A DNA stretch of 64,000 nucleotides from Zea mays (taxonomy: Eukaryota; Streptophyta; Magnoliopsida; Poales; Poaceae). The position numbers and the translations under genes are program-made. Shown here one piece after another: positions 1 through 11,858 of the stretch. How positions within the stretch are numbered: position 1 is the first letter of the stretch; the number at the start of each line of letters is the position of its first letter. Location of the stretch: contig NC_050098.1 in the NCBI RefSeq assembly GCF_902167145.1, positions 83,492,207-83,556,206 on the forward strand, written 5' to 3'. The notes beneath the pieces are model-generated. The model did no database searches. It had not been told where the DNA came from and saw only the letters and a program-made list of their open reading frames with translations.

Positions 1-3000
1 CTGTGGTATGGCGGATCGATGCCTTGATTTGTCAAATATTGCATTCCATTCCCGATGGGTAAAGTAAATATCTTGTTGGTTGATTAGAGGTCTTATATGA
101 GCGTTATAGCAGCCCAAGAATTATTGGAAGCAAGTAGCATTCATAAGTCGGTCCTGGTTAAAATTGAAGAACAATCCGATAACATATGCACCTAAGTGCT
201 TTAGGTCCTTCAGTAGCAAGTAAGTCTTATGGAGTTTTATGCCAGACGTTAATGCCTCTATGTTAGACCTCCTAAAATATGGTGTTCTAAGTGACTCATG
301 TGTTGTCTTGTTTAAGTTGAGAAAAGGTTAAGAAACGTTAATTAACCTGCTCCCACCCATGTTTTGAGTTGCAATGTCTAAATGGGTTGCTAAGTCTTAT
401 GCTGTGATTAGCCAACTCATGTTAAATAGGAGTCGATTTCGTTAAGTATTTGTTATATATGTCTTGTCTCGGATTGCGATAATAAGAGGCAAGCCGACGT
501 GTAGGATGTATAGCGGCCTATGTGGTTGCTCTGGTTAGCCGACTTGTCAGATGGCTTTGGTTAAGCTCGTAGTTATGATGAATTACTTGTTATAGTCTAA
601 ATGCGTATGGTTGTGGTCGCGGATGAAAAGTATTAGTGCTCATGTGAGGTCTAAGTTAAAATGCAAATTATGGTGTGAACAACACTTCGATATCGATTAT
701 CGGGGAGAATGCGTTGTTAATTAAATATGGTACTTATAGTGCTCATAATTACACGGATAAAATTTGTAAGTCTACTTGTTATTGCTCATTTGATTAATTT
801 AACTCTAACAAATGGTAAAGTGTTAGAATAACTCAAGTCTCTAAAATATGGCAATTCTTGAATTATATAGAAGCTGAAATTTAGTAATTGCTGTTTTGGA
901 CTGCACGCAGCGATTTCCCCGTACGGTATGTTTGACGAACTAAATGGTGTTTTCTGTAGATATGTGCTATATAAAAGTGGTAGATATCTTTATTATCTTG
1001 CTGGTGTTAAAATTTGACAGCCATAGGTCTGGCCATTTAGGAGTTGTGCTTTTTACAAATTCAGTAACTGAATTTGTCCAAATTCTATACAGATTTCAGA
1101 AACTGCATTATTTGCTTAAGTTAATGTTAGAATCAGTCCTTGTCAATTATAAGAAAGTTGTAGAGGCTTTTCTTATCTTACTTGTGTTAAAATTTCATAA
1201 CTATGGGGCTGACGGTTTAAGAGTTATGAATTTTACAGACTGGTTGTTGTGTTCTGTCCACCGTCAGAACAGATTTCGAAAACTGTAATATTTGATTTAG
1301 TTAAACCTGGAATCACTTCTTGGTGATTATAAAAGTTGTGTAGTACTTTTGCTAAGCTTTTCAAAAAGTCTTAGATCACTCTTTTTGGTGGTCTGAAGAT
1401 TAAGTTACATGTGTTTGAAGTGTGAAGACTGAATCTGTCCAGTTTTGGAGAGCACAGCCTTCATAGTATATTTTACCCTTGATACATGCTAAACCAGCAA
1501 GGGATGTTTATAAATAATTTGTAGAACATTTAATTAGCTTTCCAGAAAGTCTAAGATCACTTTGTTTGGATGTCTGAATCTTCAGTTGTGAATTTTTGAA
1601 GTTGCAAGTCTGCATCTGTCCAAATCTGGACAGAGCTGCTGTGTTTGCACAATTCGACCTTGCTAAGTGTTTAATCGTGCTGTGATGATAATACCAATGT
1701 TGTAGAGCACTTTTTAAGCTTTCCAGAAAGTTTTAGCTTGCTATTTTTGGATTAATCTTTGAAAAGTTATGTTTAAAACAAGTGACTGCTGTACCGCTGT
1801 CCTAAAAATCTGCATGTGCTCAATTGATTGTTAGTTTACCCTTTTTGGCTAAAAATGGTTGGTTAGCACTAAATTCATATAGAATTACCATGGCTAAGCT
1901 TGAGATAACATATGTGTCATGTTTTTATGCGTTTCTTCCTCTAGTAAATTGTGATGTAGTATTGTGTTGCGTAAATGTCCAAAATGTTTGTCGTCTTTTT
2001 AGTGGTGTCAATGTTGTGCGCTCGACGATATGTAGTTAGCTAACGCTAGTGTGTGTGGTTATTTGTGATGTCTCGCTACTTAGTGTTTAATTCACTAGCG
2101 TGTACTTAAAGTATCATGTGCTATTTCATTATATTCATACATATGCATCTTGCATCTCATTTAGGACCGAGAGATGCTGATCGTGCAAGTGATGTGGTGC
2201 CACCCACAAGATGTAGTCGGTGGACGACCCAAGGAAGGATGGACATAACCAGTGGATGCTCGCCAAGCGAGTACCCCCCAGCAAACACTATCTAAGTGTT
2301 AAAATAAAGGCAAGCCCCGGTTTTATGCATAACCGTTTATATATGTTATTTTACTACACTTAATGTTTGTAGGCTTGTATTGTGCACTTAAGTGTAGGAG
2401 TTACCTGAAACCCTAGTTGCATTAACTCAGGATTCCTTTTGAGATGGATACTAGTATGCTAGGTCGAGTAGCTGCTTTGCTAATTAGGGATCTCAGTAGA
2501 AGTCGAGTGATTTTTCTAGCACTCGCGCGAGGTCAGGAATTGATTGTATCCATTTTATATTGGAATGATGATGGTCTGTTGACGACGGTCCATGGGGATG
2601 CGTCGTCTCCGAGACGGAAATTGGAATAAGGATTAAGGTGTGGTACCGTGTGTCAAGCGTTTGAACGTACTAAACATATACCGAGAAATATGGTAAATCG
2701 GTAAGCCTAGTACCTGAGTGAACCTGCCCGCAGACTTTACCCCTCACGCGACCTGAGACGTGGTCTCCCATTCCGGTTATGGTGGGTACAAGTGCGGTCA
2801 CTGCACGACGGCAATCGGGGTCAGTGAGGCATTGTACACCAAGGCGGTGAGCCCTGATCTGTTGCCAGGGAATCGATGGGGACGGTTGATGTGTGTGGGG
2901 ACGGAGTGCCCCTACATGTCGTGTGTTTAGGTTTACCTTGCAAGGTTTAAAAACTCGATTCGAATCGTCTGCTTCTCGCAGCTAATGAGACTGCTTGATC

Positions 3001-3710
3001 CATGCTGCTACATTGAGTAATAAGTGGAAATGAGGTGACTGAAAAAAGATGTTGATTGCTAAAAATGTTTGATATCATGTATGAGTGGCTAGGTAGTCAC
3101 TTAGTTTAAAAGGATCATACTAAAACTTGAAAAGCTAAAACTTGATTTTAGACTTAGCTAGTGCTTTTGGCAAACCAAACCCCTCAGCCAAACAACTGCA
3201 TGTCTAGAGGTAGAGGAGTAGACTCCTCACACCGGGTAAGTCTAGCTGACTATTAGTATACTCAGCCTTGCTTGTGGCATAATTTTTGCAGGTACTCCTT
3301 AGGATGATTGGTTGCTGGTGTGACTTGGCCTCCATCCCTGCCACCGGGATAGACGGTCGAGTGGGTTACTGCTTCCGCGGGAGAGGACCAGGAGGAGTAG
3401 CGTGGCCAGGCTTCGCCATGTTACTCGGTTTTCTCCGTTAGATATTTCCGCTGCATTAAAATTTATGGTTATTATTTCTGAAACTCCGATAATGTAATCA
3501 CTAATGATACTTTCTTAATTTATGGTATTATGCTTTATTGTATTCCTCTGTGCCTCACTTTCGAGTGAGCTAGTGGTATTCGATCCTGGATAAGTGGCTT
3601 TATCGGACTAGATCCGAGGGACTGACGTTTTATTCCTACTTAATTGTGGTCTAGCCTCTAAGGTGAGACTTAGGCACTTAAGTTGGAATAATTCGGGCGG
3701 TTCCGCCACA
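1..3710 (+). mobile_element. 5' LTR (left-truncated) of gypsy-like element A
   Basis: The first ~1,068 bases recur at 7872-8939 with roughly 17 differences by eye, so this is one of two long terminal repeats. The right end is fixed by the terminal CCGCCACA at 3710, followed two bases later by a methionine-tRNA primer-binding site. The window opens inside the LTR: the equivalent point in the 3' copy is about 2.48 kb from its start, so the full LTR would be about 6.2 kb. The last ~1.4 kb (2300-3710) closely matches the ends of the solo LTRs at 36825-41191 and 54114-58071. Small ORFs in it show no protein similarity I recognise. It begins left of the window, so its own TSD cannot be seen. Confidence 0.85.
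969..1870 (+). repeat. Diverged ~180-bp tandem repeats inside LTR A
   Basis: Five units begin near 969, 1148, 1328, 1509 and 1690, with spacings of 179-181 bases. Each starts with a TATAA-like stretch and a GTAG-containing AC-TTT tract. A segment related to AAAGTCTTAGATCACT and a CTGTCCA-type motif before a GG/CAGA stretch follow. Units are strongly diverged, so the array is old. A related unit is visible in the diverged LTR I at about 9440-9610. No coding potential is evident. Confidence 0.65.
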
Positions 3711-3712
3711 GC

Positions 3713-3724
3713 TGGTATCGGAGC
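3713..3724 (+). other. Primer-binding site of element A (initiator tRNA-Met type)
   Basis: TGGTATCGGAGC lies two bases after the LTR end. It matches the 3' end of plant initiator tRNA-Met, the usual primer for minus-strand cDNA synthesis in this class of element, apart from one A-to-G difference from the common TGGTATCAGAGC. Confidence 0.85.
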
Positions 3725-5381
3725 GAATACCATCACAGAGAAGTCAATAAGTCATTATTACCAACCTTTTCTAAAAGTAAAACTTGCTTAGAAACCAATG
3801 TTGGATAGATCGTCAGGACGATAAGGATAGACCTAGGACGTGAAGCCTTAGGAAAATAGATGGGTAGCTAGGTGGCTATTTATATAGGCCATAAAATCCA
3901 CTACTACTAATATTAAGGATGTTGTAGAAGCACCCGAAAAATTAGTTAGGTCTGAGAAGACGACTAGAATGAGCATGCATCATGATTGTCGCATTATAAT
4001 TGTCTCTTGTGCATCAACATGCTTCTCTCACCTTTATTCCACAATAAGAACTTGTGAATAATGTGATGTATTGCCACCTTGCGAACTCTAAGAAATGCCT
4101 TACCTCGTGTCAGATTGGTAAGTCTTGTTAGGTCGTGCTATGTGTTTCTCTTGCCTTGCTATCTAGGTGGTATTCTAAATGTTCAAACCTTTTTACAAAA
4201 AAATGTTGTCTGTTCTGCTCATGAAAAGAACCCCCCAAACAACCTTGAGTTTAGCAAGTGAAACCTCAAAAAAAATCCTGCTTGTGTTGGTATTTTCTAG
4301 CCCTTGTGTGTTTTATCCTTGACATTACACCTACACAACTTGTAGACCCCCATAGCTTAACCACTAGCCAAACCGGAACTTCCTCGTGCACGTGGTTATG
4401 TCAAAAAAAACATCGTTTGTTGTCTAGTTGCGCAAACCATGACCAAGCCATGTTTCCTTCCATAAATCTTTGCCCCTAAAACTTCATAGCATTTCTGTTG
4501 ATCATCCTAGCTGATCCTGTTTGCCTACCTCTCCTTTGTCCGAATCTGGTAATCATTTCCTTTGTGAATCATGTTGTGGCCTTATCATCCGAATCTCTGG
4601 ATCTTTCATTGATTCTGCCCCGTTATCTGGTTATCTGCTATAACCCGTTCTCAAGTATCGAATGATGATCTTGCCTAAATCTCTCATTTCTGGTCATTCT
4701 CATACCCCCTTCTCTGAGGATCATGACACTAATTTTATCAACTTATCTCTAAACAGCATATCCATGTGGATTAATGGATGTCGTTGTTATCTTTGTATCT
4801 CTCATGTCTCTATAAGCTTATCAATCTCGATCTCATGGTTGGTTCCCCCTCATATTATAAATCGTATCAATCTATAGCTAATAATCCCCGTAACGATCAT
4901 AAAATAGTTCTCTGAGTTAAAGAAAATTCTCATGTGATCTCTTTTGTCAGCAATATTTGCTTCAACTCCGATCACATTCTTATTTTCTGAGCCATACTCT
5001 CATGGGCTCCATCTATTTATGCTATGTGAATTTCTTATTGGTTATGTTTAGTAATGGTGTTGTGACTAACGACTAATGGTGCTGCGACGAAACCGAGAGC
5101 CTACTATGGTGCACACATGGTTGAGCTGCTCGGCACGCGCTGGTATCGCAGTTAATAGTCGTGATCCATTACGAGACTATACTGATGTGTTGTCTTTTGT
5201 GGACACTCTCTCAGAATGATCGCTTCATTTTGTCTCGATATGTCGCGATATTCTATCCAAATATATCTTCAGTATCTTGTAAGATCCCATCTCATGAATT
5301 TGCATCTATCATTAGCCTGGGAGTTACATGCTTCTCCACCCTTAAAGATCCTCATTCGAATCTCGGGACGAGATTCTTTTT

Positions 5382-5393
5382 AAGGGGGGAAGG
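5382..5393 (+). other. Polypurine tract of element A
   Basis: AAGGGGGGAAGG precedes the 3' LTR start at 5395 by one base. Such a purine run primes plus-strand cDNA synthesis, and its position fixes the LTR boundary. Confidence 0.8.
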
Positions 5394-5394
5394 C

Positions 5395-8300
5395 TGTGAC
5401 ACCCTAGGTGTCAGTTTCGTGTTATGATGGGAGATTTATCCTAATCTCGGATGCTCAGTGAAAATTTCTATTTCTCGCTCGCGTATGTCTCTGATTATCC
5501 AGACTATCCATTCACAATTCACCGAATTCGGAGTTATTCGATCGCGAGAAACAACCAATTTTGGAGCGTGTTAAAACTTTTATTCTCGGAACGAATGCAA
5601 ACTCGATAGTCAACCTCGAATTATAAATCTCATCTGAAGCTCTTTAAATCAAACCCTCGACGACTGTTATCTGATCTGAGCCCAAATCTAATTCCTCGAA
5701 CTTCGATCTATGTTCGACTATTTTATCCGGGTCCGTATTCTCCAACGGGATACTCAGTACGTCGCCCTCTAATTAATTCTTATCCGACTCAGCTTAATAC
5801 CTCTGTGTCCGATCCGATTTCTAAAATCAACATCGGTGATGATTTTTAAGTGTCGCGATGTATCTCTTTCAATCATAAATCCGAAAGCCAGTTATATCCC
5901 GAGACGATTTATTTTCGAATCATGTGTGAGGAGTTATTTCCGAGTGAAATCAAATCAAATTCTTGGTCTAGTTAATCGCTTAATCGCCCGATCTTCCGAA
6001 CTCTGTTTCGCTCTGTTCTTCGTAGAGGCGAATTCCGCAGGAGCATTTTTATTCCGGGAAATAATTAGCAATCTGATAATCCGTGCTAATCAAAACACCA
6101 TAAAATAAAATGGAAATAAATCAGCACGACCCGAGTTAGCGTTTGGGCCAGCGCAACCCAGCCCATTTGGCCCACTAAGGAAACCCTAACCCTAGGGCTT
6201 CTTCTATAAATAGGGGTGCTCACTTGGCAATTTTTCACTCCCACCCCTCACTTTTCCCTAGCCGCCACAACAGTTCTCTCCTCCTTCCAGCCAACACACG
6301 CATCCTCCCTGCCTTCTTCTTCCTCGCTGCTCACGGCACCAACAGCCACCAGCAAGCTTTCCCTTCCTCCCTCGGCCAGCCATGGCGCGGCACCCTCCCT
6401 GTTTCTCCTGGCGAGCGGCTGGGACAGGGGTATTCTTCCCCAACGCCACCTCTGCTTCAGCCGGCCTCCTGCCCAGCAACAGCGCCCTTCTTCCCCCTCG
6501 GCTCCCTGGGATGCAGCAGCACGCCATCGCGGGAGCAGGGCCCCCATGGGAGCGCCCCCTTATCCACGGCGTTCGGTAGCAGTGAGCTTTTTCTTCCCTG
6601 CACGCAGGAGCTCCATGGGCGCGAGCTCCACTTCCCATGGATGGCACCCTTATTTCTCCAGCAGCCCATGGCGTCCCCTGTAATTTTCCCCGTCCTCCCC
6701 TATTCCACGGCCAGCGGCACCTCGACCTCTCTCTCCCTTGGTGAGCAGGCCCTCTTCTTCCTCCTCCCTGAGCTTCCTCGCCGAGCAGCGCTTCCATCGG
6801 TTCCTCTCGATGTCGGCACCGTCGGGGCAGCACCCCTGTTCTTTTTTTTTCTTTCTTCCTCGTGCAGCAGCAGGGAGCCCAGCTCCTCCTCACCATGTGC
6901 TCGGCGCCCCTCTGCGCAGACCCGCACCGCTACCCCGCCCGGCAGCAGCCCTGCGCAGCGCCCCGGCAGTGGCCCTCGCTCGCTCTGTCCTCTACTCCAC
7001 AGCACCGCCATTGTCCTCGCCTAAGCGCAGTCCAAATCCCTGCAACAAGCCTCGCCGAGCATTGCCCCGCAGCAGCATGCTCCTTCGCCTCGCGCGTGGG
7101 TGCTCGACAAATCGCAGCAGGGAGCCACGCCCTCCGGCTTCGCTTCTGTCTCCCATGCGCGACGACGTGTTCGTCTTCGCGCCACATGTGCAGCAACCCC
7201 GACCGAGGTTTGATATGGTGAGCCGATGTGTTATTTTGTGTTAGATCGGATACATATGTGGCTGCGATAGTTATTTTGTACGTCGTAGGGATTTGTCGCG
7301 GATGTATTATTTGATTGTTAAAATGCTTCGTCGTGAAATATTGTGTTTGCGAAATTTAATAAAGCCTAAAGCATGCTTGATGACTTCCGTAGCCGGCTAA
7401 GGGGTTAGTTTATGTTAGTTATATCTTATGTATTCATCGTGGTGTAGGATAGCGTGGGTTGAAAATATAAATTATGTGACATGTGATTCGTGTTTTAAAG
7501 GCGAGATGTGCGAATGATCAGATAGTGTTTCACTTGTCTAGTCGATAAACGTTGTCATATAATTGTGCTAAAATTGGGCATGAGAAAGCAGTGGGGACAC
7601 GTATGTACGTGTGTGCTGTGGTGTATTGTAGTAGTGGTGGCGTAAGATAATTGATTGAGGTATGCGGGTATATGCCGTAATGTGGTTATACTCGCGACGA
7701 GGAAAGATGTATGTATTGTGTAACACGATGTTTAGGTCGCTATTATATAATCGTGTGAAGGATGCTCCCGATGGTCATGTGACTAAAGGGTGGTGTAGTG
7801 GTAAAGCGAGAAGTAAGTTTAATATCTTTAAAACGATTAGTTGATAGCATCTGTCGGTGTCATCATGCTTTCTGTGGTATGGCGGATCGATGCCTTGATT
7901 TGTCAAATATTGCATTCCATTCCCGATGGGTAAAGTAAATATCTTGTTGGTTGATTAGAGGTCTTATATGAGCGTTATCGCAGCCCAAGAATTATTAGAA
8001 GCAAGTAGCATTCATAAGTCGGTCCTGGTTAAAATTGAAGAACAATCCGATAACATATGCACCTAAGTGCTTTAGGTCCTTCAGTAGCAAGTAAGTCTTA
8101 TGGAGTTTTATACCAGACGTTAATGCCTCTATGTTAGACCTCCTAAAATATGGTGTTCTAAGTGACTTGTGTGTTGTCTTGTTTAAGTTGAGAAAACGTT
8201 AAGAAACGTTAATTAACCTACTCCCACTCATGTTTTGAGTTGCAATGTCTAAATGGGTCGCTAAGTCTTATGCTGTGATTAGCCAACTCATGTTAAATAG

Positions 8301-8939
8301 GAGTCGATTTCGTTAAGTATTTGTTATATATGTGTTGTCTCGGATTGCGATAATAAGAGGCAAGCCGACGTGTAGGATGTATAGCGGCCTATGTGGTTGT
8401 TCTGGTTAGCCGACTTGTCAGATGGCTTTGGTTAAGCTCGTAGTTATGATGAATTACTTGTTATAGTCTAAATGCGTATGGTTGTGGTCGCGGATGAAAA
8501 GTATTAGTGCTCATGTGAGGTCTAAGTTAAAATGCAAATTATGGTGTGAACAACACTTCGATATCGATTATTGGGGAGAATGCGTTGTTAATTAAATATG
8601 GTACTTCTAGTGCTCATAATGACACGGATAAAATTTGTAAGTCTACTTGTTATTGCTCATTTGATTAATTTAACTCTAACAAATGGTAAAGTGTTAGAAT
8701 AACTCAAGTCTCTAAAACATGGCAATTCTTGAATTATATAGAAGCTGAAATTTAGTAATTGCTGTTTTGGACTGCACGCAGCGATTTCCCCGTACGGTAT
8801 GTTTGACGAACTAAATGGTGTTTTCTGTAGATATGTGCTATATAAAAGTGGTAGATAACTTTATTATCTTGCTGGTGTTAAAATTTGACAGCCATAGGTC
8901 TGACCATTTAGGAGTTGTGCTTTTTACAAATTCAGTAAC
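5395..8939 (+). mobile_element. 3' LTR of element A (A-type portion)
   Basis: Starts TGTGACACCCTAGGTGTCAG just after the PPT. The same opening with base changes starts solo LTR B at 36478. The segment 7872-8939 is the partner of bases 1-1068. After 8939 the match to the 5' LTR stops abruptly at TTCAGTAAC and the sequence enters a MITE, then a diverged LTR. The expected distal portion (equivalent to 1069-3710) is not found in the window. A GC-rich block (about 6220-7200) follows the TATA box and gives long overlapping ORFs on both strands that I regard as compositional artefacts. Confidence 0.8.
6205..6212 (+). promoter_or_regulatory. TATA box of LTR A
   Basis: TATAAATA lies at the transition from an AT-rich U3-like segment to a GC-rich leader. 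Transcription would be expected to start roughly 30 bases downstream. Inferred from sequence only. Confidence 0.6.
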
Positions 8940-8940
8940 A

Positions 8941-9299
8941 GGTCGTTTGGATCCCTTCATTTTAGAGGAATTGAAATTCACTTAATAAAGTAACTTATTT
9001 AATTTGGAATTTGACATTCCACCACTTTCTAAAGTTCAGATATAAGTCTATCTCAAATTCATGGGGTGGAGGATGGGAAATGATTTTATGTATTACTAGA
9101 ATTGGTTTCTAATCTATAACTTACATGACACTCTTCGTCTCACTCCCCTATAGTAAAAATGTAGCACATAAATATTTCCGACATCTTGCTAATAATAGTA
9201 TACAAATATATTTTGCATAAAACCGAATTAGCTTAATTGATATATGCCTAAATTACTATTATTAGAATAGAATTCAATTCCAATGATCCAAACGGGGCG
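8941..9299. mobile_element. MITE-like element at the A/I LTR junction
   Basis: A ~360-bp AT-rich segment has imperfect terminal inverted repeats: the left begins GGTCGTTTGGATC and the right end read in reverse gives CGCCCCGTTTGGATC. Sub-terminal GAATTGAAATTC and GAATTCAATTCC reinforce the foldback. It has no coding capacity. The flanks TAA (left) and TTA (right) are not identical direct repeats, so the target-site duplication and superfamily are uncertain. The flanks are also not continuous LTR A sequence, so the insertion coincides with a rearrangement. Confidence 0.65.
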
Positions 9300-10058
9300 T
9301 TAGGTAATTCATGATTGAATAAATTTAGCTTCGTCCTTCTGCTGTTTTGATGCCATAGATTTGAAGATTTTCCGTTAATCCTAGAAGAAAAGGCGCCGTA
9401 TCTGTCCTATTTTGGGCTGGGCGAGCAGCAGGAGTGCGGGACGTTTTTGAAGTTCTTACAGGCCTAATTAGCTCTGATCTCTGTGGATTTTATGTAGTAC
9501 ATTAGTAGATCTTTCCATAGAGTACTTAAACGTTAAATTTGGTGGAATATTCTATGAGTTATCGAATTTTGAAGTCGGCTAGGCTACTGTCCAAAAACAG
9601 AACGTTATGTGTACCTTGTCGGCCGCGTAGGACTATCTAGATGTTCAAATTTAATTATCTTTTTTTGATACAAGACATGTAGAGTATTTTGTATAGATGC
9701 TTCTAGAGTATTTGTTTGATATCACCATTATTTCAGTTTTAAAGATATAAAATTATAATGCAGCGCTACTGCTGTTTGGCGGGTGGTTTAGAGGGGTCGT
9801 TTTCAACCGTTCTTTGTTTCAAGCATAGGAATGGTTTGTTGATTGTTGGAAAATGTTGTGTGAAATATTTGTACTAATTTTATGCCCCACAATAGGTGGT
9901 AGTGCTCTGGATCGCGCCTAGCGCCATTTTGATTCCCCGACGAAGGCAAGTGAATGTAGCGGTGGCTGTTACGGTTTGATTTGATATTTTCATCTCTTGC
10001 GGCTTACAATTCAGAAGTTTGGCATGTTAATAATAACTTAACTTGGTGTTTACTATTC
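9300..10058 (+). mobile_element. Diverged LTR 'I', first segment
   Basis: This AT-rich sequence resembles the ~180-bp repeat units of LTR A (compare about 9440-9610 with about 1400-1650) but is too diverged to be the same copy. It is interrupted at 10058 by solo LTR H-minus and resumes at 25816. I see no coding sequence. It may be the distal half of a chimeric 3' LTR of element A or a separate related LTR. Confidence 0.5.
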
Positions 10059-11000
10059 ATTTGTGTCACACCCGGATTTAAGGGATAAAGTCGGGTGCGT
10101 CTCATATGTGCGCCAAGGAAGAACAACCCACATAATAACAATGTGCATAGAGATAAATGTCATAAATGTCATGAATGTAATTATTACATAGCGAAAGTCT
10201 TACAAAATAAATGATAAATATAAAACGAACTAAATCTTCTTGCCCTGGCACCACAAAGCTGACTCGGAGACGCCACCTAGATCAAGTCGAAAGCCTCAAT
10301 GTTGGGCGGCTCCTCTTCGACCACCTGTCCTTCTCCTGTGGGAGGGGTGTGACAGCAAGGGTGAGCTCACACACGTTCATCGCTCAACAAGTTGTGGGGA
10401 ATAATGTGCATAACTCACCAAAGGTAGGAGTTCATGTGAAGCGTAAGGCTAATTAACAAAGTAAAGGTTGAAGCTGAGCATTGCTTTTATAAGTTGGTCA
10501 AAATTTTATTAGCAGTTACTAAGTGTAAGTAAATACCAAACCATAGTAATAGTAAATAAAACTAATAATAAAATAATCCTAATGCGATGCAAATGATAAA
10601 TTGAATTTAATTCCATAAATTAATCATGTGAGTGTCTGAGCTGCTCATGACCGTGAGCACGTCTAGTATACCAGTTTTACACTCTACAGAGGTTGTGCAT
10701 CTTTACCCACAAGTTGTGTCACCCATTTGCCACGGGGTTGATCAAACCCCATACACCTATACCAAGGAAGCGAGGCAGGGTACCACTATGAGGCCTTTAA
10801 AAAGTTCCACTAGCTTTAGAAAACCCGCTACAGGTTCTAGGAAGCTCTAGTGCAGGGATCCCTCGCCTGACCGCCATCGCAGCAAAATCAACCCAAGGAC
10901 CTCCCACACTGACCACTCCCCTACTGCCCTTGCCTCTATCGGGTAAGGTAGTCAAACACTAGCTTTCCTAGTTAATTAGCCAAGGGCGTCCCATACCACC

Positions 11001-11649
11001 TGTTGGTCCTTGTTCTCAGATGATATACATCAAGAACAAAGCAACATAATTGTTAATGATTAGAGACCTTCGTCCTTCAGAACATTATCTTCCTTCGGGT
11101 ATAATGATCTTCAGACGAAGGTTATGTAGGACATACCTTCATAATCTCAGTAAATGAATATAAATGATGGCACATGAAACACAAAAAAAATGTAAATAAT
11201 GATGATATATCGATAAATTATTTACATTATCATTTCATAAACATGAATAAATATTCATAATAGTCAAATTTTATTGATACCTTCGGCTTGTCAGAAGGCG
11301 TGAACGTGAGAGTGACGCGAGAGCTATTACAATGCAGCCTGAACAGTACAGGGGTACTGTTCATCTATTTATAGGCACGGGACGCAACGCAGACAAAATT
11401 ACATCTATGTCCCAAATAAATAATTATGATCATAATACAGACTATTAAGGACTATATAGTCTTTTCCTCTTTAGGTCGGTATCATCCTTCGTCTTTATCT
11501 TGACACCAAGCCGAAGCTCTTTCAATCGTAGCTTCGGCTTTGTCCGCATCATCTTCGGCTTATATCTTCATGTCACACTTGCCTTTGTACTGTCTTGCCG
11601 AAGGTGTTTTTTCCTAGAGGACCTTTGGCAGAGAAGAATACCCCCAACA
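11001..11649 (-). mobile_element. 3' LTR of Tat-type element E
   Basis: Begins TGTTGG, ends CCCCAACA, and is preceded by TSD CCACC. Its promoter reads on the minus strand: the reversed TATAAATA lies at about 11365, beside an inverted repeat GAACAGTAC/GTACTGTTC at 11341-11362. Just inside the element, 11650-11661 read on the minus strand is CGAAGGGGCTAC, a plausible polypurine tract, so this is the 3' LTR of a minus-strand element. Its close partner is 22746-23393. Abundant CTTCGG/CCGAAG motifs are typical of the Cinful/Zeon/Huck-like Tat group of maize. Confidence 0.85.
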
Positions 11650-11850
11650 GTAGCCCCTTCGCAGTGCTAGATCATTTTTCATAACGAGCTCGATCCGCGA
11701 AAAACACGAAGGCTTCAAAATGCCAAAGGTCTGAAAACACCTTCCGTGAGCTCATTGCCGAGAAACGATTATAATATTCCAGACGCAGGATGGTCCACCG
11801 ATCAGCCAGTGTGAGCAGCATGGCGGTTTGCCTTCCCTCCAACAGCACTA

Positions 11851-11858
11851 TATAAATA
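11851..11858 (+). promoter_or_regulatory. TATA box of the antisense gene
   Basis: TATAAATA lies 157 bases upstream of the ATG at 12015. It is on the strand opposite to the retroelement's own transcription, inside the element next to its 3' LTR. It suggests the plus-strand ORF has its own promoter. Confidence 0.55.

Larger units (their letters stand above)
3711..5394 (+). other. Non-coding interior of element A
   Basis: Only about 1.7 kb separates the primer-binding site from the second LTR, and no gag, protease, reverse transcriptase or integrase is recognisable in any frame. ORFs are at most 88 codons and lack motifs. The right edge (about 5355-5393) resembles the pre-PPT end of Del/Tekay-type gypsy elements. 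Element A is therefore a non-autonomous or internally deleted copy whose LTRs are much longer than its interior, and it would depend on proteins from a relative. Confidence 0.75.

Noticed and set aside
3713..3724. tRNA-like sequences at this and the other primer-binding sites
   Set aside because: Only the 3'-end complement of tRNA-Met is present; no cloverleaf or A/B boxes, so no tRNA gene.
6216..7244. Long overlapping ORFs (up to 266 codons) on both strands
   Set aside because: They lie in the GC-rich leader of LTR A, overlap in several frames, lack motifs and are proline/serine/arginine-rich in the way random GC-rich sequence is.
8937..9303. TAA/TTA as the MITE target-site duplication
   Set aside because: The two trinucleotides are inverse, not direct, copies and the flanks are not from one continuous sequence.
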